A stretch of 42,210 nt of DNA from Bacteroidales bacterium (GTDB lineage: Bacteria > Bacteroidota > Bacteroidia > Bacteroidales > Tenuifilaceae). The notes under the pieces are model-generated. The model searched no databases, had not been told where the DNA came from, and worked only from the letters and a program-made list of their open reading frames with translations. This document shows positions 33,178-41,742 of the stretch, one piece after another; the first letter of the stretch is position 1, and each line of letters opens with the position of its first letter. The position numbers were made by a program, and so were the translations under genes. The stretch covers positions 1 through 42,210 of the forward strand of contig JANYLA010000154.1 in the NCBI GenBank assembly GCA_025361485.1. Direction: 5' to 3'.

Positions 33178-34707
33178 TTACTTTTTCATTGTAGTGAATA
33201 TTAGCTTTTTCTCGGCTACAGGTTCGTTTTTACTAGCCACTTTTTTCATCCCGCGGCTGGTTACTAATATTTGATCCATGTTGTCGTTGATAAAATCGAA
33301 TCCTTCGGAATGGTTAATATTGAGTTTTGGGAATGGGGTTGATTGTGCATTTGCCACCAAAGTTTCGACCCCAAATGGCTCTGAACATTCAAACTCGTAA
33401 GGTAGTTCCACCATTTTATTTACCATACTCTCTGCAATATAATAGTTGTCGAGTAGTAAAACCTTTTGTCCATCGGCTGTATAGTAAATAAAACGCAAGT
33501 AGCACTCCTTGTTAACTCTTACATAAAACTTAAGCTTTTCACCCTCGGTGTACAGAAGATTATCATCCCCTTTGTTGGTAAGAACTTCAAGGTTTATATC
33601 ACCCTTGACAATCTCATTCTTTGTGAAAACTCTCATTTTCGTGTAAGCCTCCTCAAAGTTTTCGGGCATGTAGCTAACATCATTCGATTGAAACCAAGTT
33701 AGAGGCACAAACGCCTCAGCCGATGCAATAATTTTCCCGCTTATATCCTTTAAGATTCCTAGAATTCGGATATCCTTCTCCCCCTTCCAAAAAGTACCAG
33801 TAAGCACTAAACTGTTTGAACCTGATTTCCCCTCGGTTTCAACTGTATATTCACCTTCACTAGCTAGCTTTATTGATAACGACTGACTTAATCTACGCGA
33901 AAGCTGGCTGCTCATTTTTGTATCCTGATAAGTAAAATTTGCAATTTGAACTGGTTTATCGATTTTACCGGTTTGAAGTTTTAACCCCCTTGCAATAAAT
34001 AGGCAGGCATCATCGATTGTATTGCCGCTATTATGCTGCGCCTGGCGCACAATATCTTCTATAGCTGAACGCTGAACCTCTACTCTTGCGCTTTGCACAT
34101 CGGCCTCGGAGGCGACGCAAGCTTTTATGGCTAATATCACCTTTTGCGATTGCTCAACATCAATAAGGGCATTGCTTACCTCGAGGCAAGACTTGAGCGA
34201 ATGCTGAACGTCGTTTTTAGATAATGCTTCCCTTGCCTCATCAACCTTTTGGGTTACTTTTATCAATCCGTTTTCGATAAGTCCCTTATAATAATTGAAG
34301 AGTTCGTCCTTTTTAGCATAGGCTATAGCATATCCCATTTTAGTTTTAGGATCATATGATTTTTCAACCTTTAAGCCCGAAAGTTCAAGGTTTGAAGATG
34401 CGGAGTAAACTGCCCTATACTTTTTTTGAATGTTATCGTTGTTTTCAGTTACCTCCTGAGTTGTTTCGCTTTTAACTCTTACCTGAATATACTCAATAAG
34501 TTGCCCCTTAGCGTAACTCTCTATGCGTTTAAGCAAATCGACGGGGTCTTCTTTGCTACTATTTTTTTCGGATGCAAAACCAACCAAGAAAGTTCGATCG
34601 TCAAAACGAACCTTACGAACACCCTCATTGGCCCAATCGGGGGTTTGAGAATATAACTTGATTGTTAAAAGGCTTACAATTGCTAAAAGAAAAGTTGTCT
34701 TCTTCAT
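33178..34707 (-). CDS. exported LPP20 / DUF4384 protein
   Basis: A 509-residue exported protein (signal peptide ending LYSQ). Residues about 20-140 look like an LPP20-type domain (WANEGVRKVRFDDRTFLVGFASEKN, YAKGQLIEYIQVRVKSETTQEV, GYAIAYAKKDELFNYYKG). Residues about 145-235 are helical. Residues 245-340 resemble the FlgO/CsgG-like fold (VQIANFTYQDTKMSSQLSRRLSQSLSIKLASEGEYTVE). The DUF4384 pattern follows near 365-450 (LLYTEGEKLKFYVRVNKECYLRFIYYTADGQKVLL, FECSEPFGVETLVANAQSTPFPKL). DUF4384 is often found with caspase-like or CHAT peptidases, which fits the CHAT gene upstream in the same operon. It is last in the cluster, 40 bases behind the small membrane protein gene. Likely periplasmic or surface-exposed; enzymatic activity not expected. 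Confidence 0.85.
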   Translation of the reverse strand: MKKTTFLLAIVSLLTIKLYSQTPDWANEGVRKVRFDDRTFLVGFASEKNSSKEDPVDLLKRIESYAKGQLIEYIQVRVKSETTQEVTENNDNIQKKYRAVYSASSNLELSGLKVEKSYDPKTKMGYAIAYAKKDELFNYYKGLIENGLIKVTQKVDEAREALSKNDVQHSLKSCLEVSNALIDVEQSQKVILAIKACVASEADVQSARVEVQRSAIEDIVRQAQHNSGNTIDDACLFIARGLKLQTGKIDKPVQIANFTYQDTKMSSQLSRRLSQSLSIKLASEGEYTVETEGKSGSNSLVLTGTFWKGEKDIRILGILKDISGKIIASAEAFVPLTWFQSNDVSYMPENFEEAYTKMRVFTKNEIVKGDINLEVLTNKGDDNLLYTEGEKLKFYVRVNKECYLRFIYYTADGQKVLLLDNYYIAESMVNKMVELPYEFECSEPFGVETLVANAQSTPFPKLNINHSEGFDFINDNMDQILVTSRGMKKVASKNEPVAEKKLIFTTMKK

Positions 34708-34747
34708 ATTTTAAATTTTAAAAATCATTTATTGAGACACAATCAAC

Positions 34748-35113
34748 TTAAGGATAAGATTCCCATCCTTCAATTGGCGCTTGAACACTATCAGGGATAA
34801 TTTGATTATACAAAGGTTCATTGATGAATTTAATTTTAGATGAAAAAATAACTAAAATCCTTTTCCCTTTCAATTTCGAACTTAACAGATTGCTACAAAA
34901 TTTACTAGTGTATTTTTTACCATCAGCTGTATAGTTGAAGTAAATACAATTATCGACTGTTCTTACATATCCCTTATAATATGTTACATAACCAATAGTG
35001 TAACGATGATTACTCCTTAAAAGTAAATATTTAAAATAGTCAACACCTATTGAAATTGATAAAAGAACAATTGCAAGTCCAACCAATAAATATGTTCCTT
35101 TTACTATTTTCAT
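34748..35113 (-). CDS. small membrane-anchored protein of unknown function
   Basis: A 121-residue protein with one N-terminal membrane helix (about residues 5-30, LLVGLAIVLLSISIGVDYF) followed by a beta-rich domain (TIGYVTYYKGYVRTVDNCIYFNYTADGKKYTSKFC, then RILVIFSSKIKFIN). It has two cysteines, in VDNC and SKFC. The arrangement, a helix then a short beta domain with a GYV-x-Y and Y-F-Y pattern, resembles DUF3592-type membrane proteins, but that is a weak resemblance. It lies 20 bases behind the CHAT gene and 40 bases before the DUF4384 gene, so it belongs to the same transcript. Function unknown. Confidence 0.7.
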   Translation of the reverse strand: MKIVKGTYLLVGLAIVLLSISIGVDYFKYLLLRSNHRYTIGYVTYYKGYVRTVDNCIYFNYTADGKKYTSKFCSNLLSSKLKGKRILVIFSSKIKFINEPLYNQIIPDSVQAPIEGWESYP

Positions 35114-35133
35114 TTCTTTATTATCATCAATAC

Positions 35134-38100
35134 TTACATCCCATAGTACACAAACGGAGCCCAGTAGAATGGTTGGTTGTATTGCCCTTTGATAAAGGTT
35201 CGCTTTACCTGATTGATTGCCTTTGAAATGGGCATCTTCTCAACAAAAACCAAGCGGTAAAACTCTTTCTGAAACTCCATTGTGGATTGATCTGAAACCT
35301 GCCAAAGCGAAACTGAGATTGAATTGGCTCCAGCTAGAAGAAATGCTTGGGTTAAACCAACCACCCCTTCACCACCATATATCTTACCAAGACCCGTTTC
35401 GCAAGCAGATAGATTAACAAAATCTGCATTGATATTTAGCTTTGATATCTCCGATGCGCGAAGGTAGCCATCGTCGGTGGTTAGGCCTTGTGTTAGCACA
35501 ATTGCCGATAATTCCTGAAACTCGGGGATAACAACGCCATGGGTGGCAAAGTGAAGGATTTTATAGTTTTTAAGCATTCCCTGCTGCGACATCTTAATAA
35601 CATTCTGCTTATTAACATCTTTCCCTTTTATCAGTGATGCTGTTGGTTGAAGAGCAAGAATTGCATCAACCTCAGCTTGGGTACCTGGTAGGTTATCCCA
35701 TTCATAACCAAGTGCAGTGAAATATTTTCGCATATTTTCACCCTTACTTGCCGACTCGGGAATTCCTTTCATCAATTCAGCAAAGTCAGACGTAGCTGAT
35801 GTTTTTACTTGTTGCTGATTAGGCACATTGTAGATTGCGTTTCCGAAAGCAATTATGGGTTTTCGTGTATCGGGATAGCTGCGTTGAGCCAACATCTGTC
35901 CGGTTGAATAGGACGGAAGATAACTTATATCGTACTTTTCAACCAAATACTTTCCATCGGTCATAATAAATGCCTCGTAGGGCAAAAATGCGAGTACATC
36001 ATTTGGAATAATAACTAGCTCGGTTTTATCAACTAGTTTATCCTCTATGGGCTTGATAAGCAGTTGGTAAAATTTGCGCCCAAGAAAATCGAGAGTCTCC
36101 AAATCGGCTTGTGTTTTATTGGGTTTCGAAAGGAGTGCTCGATAATTATTAACTATCTCCTCAAAACTTTTTTTCTTTTGCTCTATTTGCTCCTCATCAA
36201 GCTTTGTAGGTGCATTGTCATCAATCTTTTTTGTTTGTAGCTTCTTGAATGCTCGAAGTTTTTCAAAATTATCATTGGCCGTAAATGTGTACTTATTCTG
36301 GATGGTTTTAACCCACATTGTGGTATTTACTAATTTCCCACCAATGGAGTTGTTGTTTGCGGTTAAAATTGCCGTTTCGCTTCCTCCGGCACTACCATAG
36401 AATAAAACGGCTTGTTTCGATGGTATATTCTTATACTCATTATTGATATCAATAGGAGAAAAATTATTCTTTCCCATTTTTGTTGATATCCGATCATAGA
36501 GTAATCGAGCAGTTGATTTCTCGATGGAGTTTATTACATTGGTATACTCATTTAAATGAAGATGACAAGCAATAATGTTTTGATAGTTTGAATACTCGTT
36601 CTTCCAAAAATCGAGCTTTAGCTCATCGGGCACATTCGCTCTCGCTTTTTCAGATTTTGTCACCATTGACTGATAGTACGGAATCGCAAGATTGAAATCG
36701 CCACGTAAATCATGATAAAAGCCTAGCCATGTTTCAAATGCATTGATATAATCATAATCATCAACCTCCTTGGCTATTGCGTAGCCTTCATTAAGCCTTT
36801 CGAGCATTTTACTGTCAGCATTAATATTAATATCGGCAACTACAAGCGCAAAAATTGCCCTCGCAATTAAAAACTTATCGCCTAGTTCTTTTGCTAAACC
36901 ATACGATTTTTGGGCATATCCAATCGCTTCTGTTTGGGAGCCATTCCAAAAGGTTGCTCTACTCAGCTTTGCATAACATTCAACAAGAAAATCTTTTTTA
37001 CCCAACTCCTCAAACTTTTTAATGGCTTGCTGCAAATAGCTTATGCCATTTTTATAATCCCCAAGCGCAACATAATAATTGGAAACCGACATAAGGAGAT
37101 TAGCCGTTTCCAAACTTTTATTGAGCGATTCAAATATCTTGAGCGACTCTAAACCTGCTTGTAGCGCCTCCTCGCCCTTACCGTAATTGCTGCAAATTGT
37201 TGCTAATCTATTATATAAGTTGCCGTTAAAGGCAATATTTCGTTCATCATTTGGAATGCTTATCCCTTTTTTAAGATTTTCGATAACTAAAAGCGGATTG
37301 CCTAGCCAGTAATTGGATTCGGCGAGAGCCTGATAGGATTGCTTTATGTAGTATGATTTACCGTATTTTATGCTAAAATTTAAGGCCTTTTCAAATTCAC
37401 TTGCAGCTTTGCTGTATTCCTCCTTAACAAAGAGTAAATCAGCAACCGCATACTGGTATTTATAGTTTGCATACAGGTCGGTTGTACCTTTAACAATTAG
37501 TGAAATCTCGTTTAGCAAAGCCTCCCCTTCTTTTATCTCTTTCTTATAGCAATGATACTCGACAATTGCAGCCTTTGCAGCCACCTTAAGCGCAATATCA
37601 TTGCCTGCAAGTTCAAGTGCCTTCTTTGCAATTACCATATAATCAGTCGGATCATCAGTATCCTCAGCCCTAATTAATAATTCTTCACAGCTGCCCACCA
37701 AATCTTTATCCTGCAGCTTGGAAACAGGTTTTTGCTTTTCAGCAATTTTCTCCGAATTATTTACTGCATTCGTTGAAGCAAGGCTTGCTGTAGAAAGTTT
37801 ACTGTAGTTAAGAATCTGATTTGATGATGGTTTCTCGAAAGCTAAAAGAGTTTCCATCTTTAGATTTTTCATTTCTGGAATGGAAGATTTTGTGATTATA
37901 ATGGATTTATAATCTTCACTATATACAAGTCTCTCTGCCATGGAATATGAGTTTATATAGGGAAAGTTTTCGTATTTATCGATTACTTTTCCATTAAAGT
38001 CGACAAATCGAATTTTGCTTGACCCTACCTCGATAAAACCCGTTCCATCGGGGTTTAGAATTAGATTGGAGTAAGGATAATTGCTTTCATCGCGTAAGCC

Positions 38101-38892
38101 AAACAAGCTTTTCAGCTCTCCCGTATTTGCATCGTAGATAAATCCAGATGCCTGCATGTTGTTTGAGCTATTAACATGGATGTAAGCGATGTTTTTTTCG
38201 GCATTAAAGCTAAAGTTTAGCTTTGTTTCCTGAATGGGGACATTTAGTTTTAAATTACGAATAGGATTGTTCTTTTTATCATACTCTGTGATATAGTACT
38301 CTGTATCTTTTTTTCGGTTAAGTGGCTTATCGTACACAGCAATAAAATTCCCATTCTTTGTAATTGCTGACCCATAAAGCACGGGATAGTAAACGATATT
38401 TTTTGGTAAATCGAGTTTAGGGGAGAAGTTGAAATAATCTAGTTGTTGCCATGATTTGGAGTAAACAAATTTTGCCAAATTTTCATGAACTATAGTTATT
38501 GTATCACCTCCTTTCGACAAAAAAATATCCTTAAAACTATCCCCTGTTTGGAATTTCGAGTACTTATTACCAAAAACATCAAGCAAATAAAGCGTGCAGT
38601 TTGTTAGTGCATAAAATGCATACCCGTTTGGTTCGAAAAGGATTTTATCAACCGATGTACCACACAATCCATAAGCATGAGGTTCTTTGATTTCATAAGC
38701 CTGAATTAGCTTCCCTTTATTGTCCCTTATCTGAACAATCCCATCATTGCATCCAAGCACAAGGTACTTGCCATCGGGAGAGTATGCAAAGGTTCTAACT
38801 ACGTTCGCTGATTGTGATGCAGTTTGTGCATGAATCGATAATGATGTACAAAGCAACAGCGTCGATATCCAAATAAAAGTTTTCATATTCAT
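35134..38892 (-). CDS. exported propeller-TPR-CHAT protease
   Basis: A 1252-residue exported protein (signal peptide ending HAQ). Residues about 30-370 are a WD40-like beta propeller (FAYSPDGKYLVLGCNDGIVQIRDNKGKL). Residues about 420-800 are tandem TPR-like repeats (for example YNRLATICSNYGKGEEALQAGLESLKIFESL). A helical linker leads to the C-terminal CHAT domain, about 930-1252. CHAT is a caspase-fold peptidase domain; the expected catalytic pair is present as H1118 in ILHFATHG and C1164 in LSACETG, followed by GGEGVVGLTQAFLLAGA and SLWQVSD. Some CHAT-TPR proteins are proteases activated by partner sensing. Its N-terminal propeller is paralogous to that of the gene just upstream. Substrate and trigger are unknown. 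Confidence 0.9.
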   Translation of the reverse strand: MNMKTFIWISTLLLCTSLSIHAQTASQSANVVRTFAYSPDGKYLVLGCNDGIVQIRDNKGKLIQAYEIKEPHAYGLCGTSVDKILFEPNGYAFYALTNCTLYLLDVFGNKYSKFQTGDSFKDIFLSKGGDTITIVHENLAKFVYSKSWQQLDYFNFSPKLDLPKNIVYYPVLYGSAITKNGNFIAVYDKPLNRKKDTEYYITEYDKKNNPIRNLKLNVPIQETKLNFSFNAEKNIAYIHVNSSNNMQASGFIYDANTGELKSLFGLRDESNYPYSNLILNPDGTGFIEVGSSKIRFVDFNGKVIDKYENFPYINSYSMAERLVYSEDYKSIIITKSSIPEMKNLKMETLLAFEKPSSNQILNYSKLSTASLASTNAVNNSEKIAEKQKPVSKLQDKDLVGSCEELLIRAEDTDDPTDYMVIAKKALELAGNDIALKVAAKAAIVEYHCYKKEIKEGEALLNEISLIVKGTTDLYANYKYQYAVADLLFVKEEYSKAASEFEKALNFSIKYGKSYYIKQSYQALAESNYWLGNPLLVIENLKKGISIPNDERNIAFNGNLYNRLATICSNYGKGEEALQAGLESLKIFESLNKSLETANLLMSVSNYYVALGDYKNGISYLQQAIKKFEELGKKDFLVECYAKLSRATFWNGSQTEAIGYAQKSYGLAKELGDKFLIARAIFALVVADININADSKMLERLNEGYAIAKEVDDYDYINAFETWLGFYHDLRGDFNLAIPYYQSMVTKSEKARANVPDELKLDFWKNEYSNYQNIIACHLHLNEYTNVINSIEKSTARLLYDRISTKMGKNNFSPIDINNEYKNIPSKQAVLFYGSAGGSETAILTANNNSIGGKLVNTTMWVKTIQNKYTFTANDNFEKLRAFKKLQTKKIDDNAPTKLDEEQIEQKKKSFEEIVNNYRALLSKPNKTQADLETLDFLGRKFYQLLIKPIEDKLVDKTELVIIPNDVLAFLPYEAFIMTDGKYLVEKYDISYLPSYSTGQMLAQRSYPDTRKPIIAFGNAIYNVPNQQQVKTSATSDFAELMKGIPESASKGENMRKYFTALGYEWDNLPGTQAEVDAILALQPTASLIKGKDVNKQNVIKMSQQGMLKNYKILHFATHGVVIPEFQELSAIVLTQGLTTDDGYLRASEISKLNINADFVNLSACETGLGKIYGGEGVVGLTQAFLLAGANSISVSLWQVSDQSTMEFQKEFYRLVFVEKMPISKAINQVKRTFIKGQYNQPFYWAPFVYYGM

Positions 38893-38925
38893 AACCCTTA
38901 GCAGTTTGATTTTTTTTGATTTTAA

Positions 38926-40929
38926 CTATTCCCCAACAAACTCACCCTCCTTAAACCTTCCTGTTTTGGTGGTTCCATCGGTATAGGTCATAGTTCCGAT
39001 ACCTGTTGCCCATTCGGCAGTTTCGGAGTCCTGTTTGCCCTCCCATTTACGACCATCGCGAAACAAAACCTTTATTTTTGTTGCAAGTCCATTCTCGAAT
39101 GTACCCTCAACACAAAGTGTCTTTGATTCAAGTCGAGTCTTTATTATACCTGATCCATTCAATTTACCATCTAAAAAATTACCGTGAATCACCTCGCCAT
39201 TAGGCCTGAAAATATCGGTAATCCCACTGAATTGATTATTTGCATTTACTGATTCGAACTTTACAATCCTCGCCTTATTCTCGAACCAAACCCCTTTAAT
39301 CATTCCGTTTGCATTGAAATCACCTATGAACTTTGTTCCATCCTCCAGTTGATAAATCCCATTTCCAGATTTACAGTCACCCGATAAGCATCCAGTCTTA
39401 AGTTTAATATCGACTATTTGATCCCCTTTATAAATTCCAGTTTTCATATTTCCGTACTGATAAATGGTCATTTCGCCATCAGGCATAAGATTTTTGAATA
39501 TACATAACTGAGTCAAACTTTTTTCATAGTATTTTATACTTCCATAGCCGTTGGGTTTCTCGGCTTCGAAAAATCCATTGTAAATTAAAGACTCATTTGG
39601 ACGATGCAATTGCCCAATGCTTTCCTTAACTCCATTTACAAAATAACCACAAAACTCTTCGGTTTCGTTTTGTATATAGTACCCAAACCCATCGAAGCAG
39701 TCCCCAGCTACACAACCAGTAATGGTAGTTTCAAGAGTTTTGGGGTAAGTATATTTGCTAAGCCCGGCAATTGCACTTGCATCAATTTTTGGTCTTGTAT
39801 CGATAAGTGCAATTGAAAACATCTGTGCTAAAGATTGTTGACCTTGATTATTACTATCATCATTGGGTTTTACAACTTGAGGATTATTAAACTCACATAG
39901 TTTTTCTGATGATTTTAGAGTGTAATACTCAACAAGTTCGTTTTTTCTAATGATTGCTTTTTTAAAATCAGGAGAGTAAAAAGCATTATACAAATCGAAG
40001 TTTATGTCAAAGGATGAAAATTGCCCACTATTTAAGCTCATCCTACGCATTGATTTTGTATACATACCGCCTATACAAACTAAAGAATCTCCACTAGGAA
40101 GAAATCTTACTAAATTGTAAGAATCAAGACCAAAAAGCGTTTTAACCTGTCCTGTAGGCACATCGTAGCTAAATCCCTGAACTACCCATTCATGTTTATT
40201 ACTAGTAAATGCGTGAAATAGAAGTACAATATCCTTTTCTCTATTATATTCAAAATAGATACCACTATACATTTCAGGATGAAATTCTATCTTTGTTTTT
40301 CGAACCAGTTTATTTTCTGAATTATACTCTACTATGTAATGTTCATAAATGTACTTCCTCTTCATTTTAAGATTGTAGAAAATTAGAAAGTTCCCACTCT
40401 TAGTATATGATACACCATCAACATTGCAACCATATCTTTTATATTCAGGAAGGCTTAAATCAGGATCAAAATCAAATGTGTTTAGTTTATTGTTACTGAT
40501 ATCAAATAGGTATCGAGTTGTATGCTCACCGAAAAACATAATGCTGCTATCCTGCTTAACAAAAGCTAAATCACCGCGGATTTCGGTTGATACTGGAAAA
40601 CTTGCAACAAATGTTCCGTCAGATTTATAAATATGAATGCTTTTAAAGGCCAATGCAGCAATTGATTTTTTATCGCTTGAGATAGCTACTGCTCCCACTT
40701 CATTTTCCCAATAACCAGTTTCATTATTCTTATTGCTAATTTCGATAATCTGTAAAAGTTTACCTGCATCATCCCTAATTTGCACCATTCCCTTTTCGCA
40801 TCCAAGAACCATTATTTCACCATCGGGAGAATAGGCACAAGAATTGACATCAAAGACTTCTTTTGTTTGGGCAATTCCATTAAAGGTAAAAGCCGAACAG
40901 ATTATAAGGAAAAAAAGAGTTTTTTTCAT
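38926..40929 (-). CDS. exported propeller protein with MORN-like repeats
   Basis: A 667-residue exported protein (signal peptide ending GIAQ). Residues about 25-370 are a WD40-like propeller paralogous to the CHAT protein's (CAYSPDGEIMVLGCEKGMVQIRDDAGKLLQIIEI, later FSYDVPTGQVKTLFGLDSYNLVRFLPSGDS). A low-complexity linker rich in Asn/Gln follows. Residues about 410-667 hold MORN-like repeats with the G-G-x-Y-x-G-x-F pattern (GYGSIKYYE, GNGIYQLEDGTKFIGDF, GSGIIKTRLE, GIGTMTYTDGTTKTGRFKEGEF). MORN repeats bind lipids or proteins in other systems. It is first in the cluster, 33 bases before the CHAT gene. It could present a ligand to, or regulate, the CHAT protease; this is inference from context. 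Confidence 0.85.
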   Translation of the reverse strand: MKKTLFFLIICSAFTFNGIAQTKEVFDVNSCAYSPDGEIMVLGCEKGMVQIRDDAGKLLQIIEISNKNNETGYWENEVGAVAISSDKKSIAALAFKSIHIYKSDGTFVASFPVSTEIRGDLAFVKQDSSIMFFGEHTTRYLFDISNNKLNTFDFDPDLSLPEYKRYGCNVDGVSYTKSGNFLIFYNLKMKRKYIYEHYIVEYNSENKLVRKTKIEFHPEMYSGIYFEYNREKDIVLLFHAFTSNKHEWVVQGFSYDVPTGQVKTLFGLDSYNLVRFLPSGDSLVCIGGMYTKSMRRMSLNSGQFSSFDINFDLYNAFYSPDFKKAIIRKNELVEYYTLKSSEKLCEFNNPQVVKPNDDSNNQGQQSLAQMFSIALIDTRPKIDASAIAGLSKYTYPKTLETTITGCVAGDCFDGFGYYIQNETEEFCGYFVNGVKESIGQLHRPNESLIYNGFFEAEKPNGYGSIKYYEKSLTQLCIFKNLMPDGEMTIYQYGNMKTGIYKGDQIVDIKLKTGCLSGDCKSGNGIYQLEDGTKFIGDFNANGMIKGVWFENKARIVKFESVNANNQFSGITDIFRPNGEVIHGNFLDGKLNGSGIIKTRLESKTLCVEGTFENGLATKIKVLFRDGRKWEGKQDSETAEWATGIGTMTYTDGTTKTGRFKEGEFVGE

Positions 40930-41009
40930 ATTATTTGTTTTAGGGTAAATAAATATAAATATTTACTTAATACCCATGTTCTAATTTTTCAAGTACGTTA
41001 ATAATAATG

Positions 41010-41040
41010 TGACTAATCAACTTAAAAAGTTGATTAGTCA
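41010..41040. repeat. perfect 14-bp palindrome
   Basis: TGACTAATCAACTT (41010-41023) pairs perfectly with AAGTTGATTAGTCA (41027-41040) across an AAA loop. It lies downstream of the zinc-ribbon gene and 80 bases upstream of the MORN gene on the minus strand. No T-run follows on either strand, so it is either a weak terminator for the zinc-ribbon gene or an operator-like site for the cluster. Confidence 0.75.
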
Positions 41041-41087
41041 ACCGACTGAATTATATGTTCGTGATTATTCTATTTATACTCTATCTT

Positions 41088-41339
41088 TTATTTATTGTCC
41101 ATTTCAATGAGGACTGTTGTGTCAGTACTATTTTTCTGCTTTTCAACAACATCTTTTATTTTAGTAATTTGGACATTACCGCAACTAGAGCACTTTTTTG
41201 TAGAAACCTCTGTAACTCCTCTTGTAATTGTAACAGTGGTTTCATCGAATTCTACTTCATTGCATTTATCACATTTTGGTTTGTAAGTAATTGAAGAACC
41301 ACTCTGCTTAGAAATGATTCCTCCTGATATTGTTACCAT
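41088..41339 (-). CDS. small zinc-ribbon protein
   Basis: An 83-residue cytosolic protein with two CxxC knuckles, C23-x-x-C26 (CDKC) and C50-x-x-C53 (CSSC), spaced as in a zinc ribbon, joined by beta strands (VEFDETTVTITRGVTEV). The C-terminus is a polar acidic tail. It has no signal peptide. I prefer the ATG at 41339; an in-frame TTG at 41381 would add 14 residues. Proteins of this size and pattern are zinc-binding or nucleic-acid-binding accessories, but no specific family is recognised. It lies between the response regulator and the propeller/CHAT cluster, with a palindrome after its stop. Confidence 0.65.
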   Translation of the reverse strand: MVTISGGIISKQSGSSITYKPKCDKCNEVEFDETTVTITRGVTEVSTKKCSSCGNVQITKIKDVVEKQKNSTDTTVLIEMDNK

Positions 41340-41426
41340 GGCGTTCTCAATTTGGTTGTTACAAAAATTTGTTAATTTCAATAAGGCACTTGAATTATGA
41401 GTACATCAAGTAATTATTCTTTTTAA

Positions 41427-41461
41427 ACAAGCAGGGTAACCCAATTGTTAGCCCTGCTTGT
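41427..41461. repeat. inverted repeat in intergenic region
   Basis: ACAAGCAGGG (41427-41436) pairs with CCCTGCTTGT (41452-41461). The inner TAAC/GTTA extends the stem with one bulged G. There is no clear T-run on either side, so terminator activity is uncertain. Confidence 0.6.
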
Positions 41462-41687
41462 ATACACGCTAACCTATTTGCCAATATTTTTGCATGTTAA
41501 ACCTAAATCTTGTAAACTCTAAACTTCTTATTCTGTCGGAGTAATATAGAAGAATAGATATGGGTTTTAGCAGCGAAAGACCCCGCTGTTTTGGGTTTTT
41601 GTTTTCATAGCAAATAGGTTTTATCTTAACATCAAATTTACCTCACCGCTACAGCAAAGGAAACAGCATTTGTAGTGATAATTAAAT

Positions 41688-41715
41688 AAAAAAACTCCCT
41701 ACCTATAGGGAGTTT
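41688..41715 (-). terminator. intrinsic terminator of the response regulator gene
   Basis: On the minus strand AAACTCCCTA pairs with TAGGGAGTTT across a four-base loop, followed by a run of seven T (plus-strand A at 41688-41694, partly within the stem). It lies 27 bases past the response-regulator stop codon. Confidence 0.85.
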
Positions 41716-41742
41716 AATACTGATTTAGGGCTACGAATAATT

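Larger units (their letters stand above)
41340..41742. other. structured non-coding region
   Basis: About 400 bases without a gene. They hold an inverted repeat at 41427-41461, a -7-like box TATTTTTG at 41485-41492 (plus strand), a hairpin AGCAGCG / CGCTGTT at 41569-41590 followed by TTGGGTTTTTG on the plus strand, and the response-regulator terminator at 41688-41715. A plus-strand small RNA of about 100 bases ending near 41605 is possible but unproven. Confidence 0.4.
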
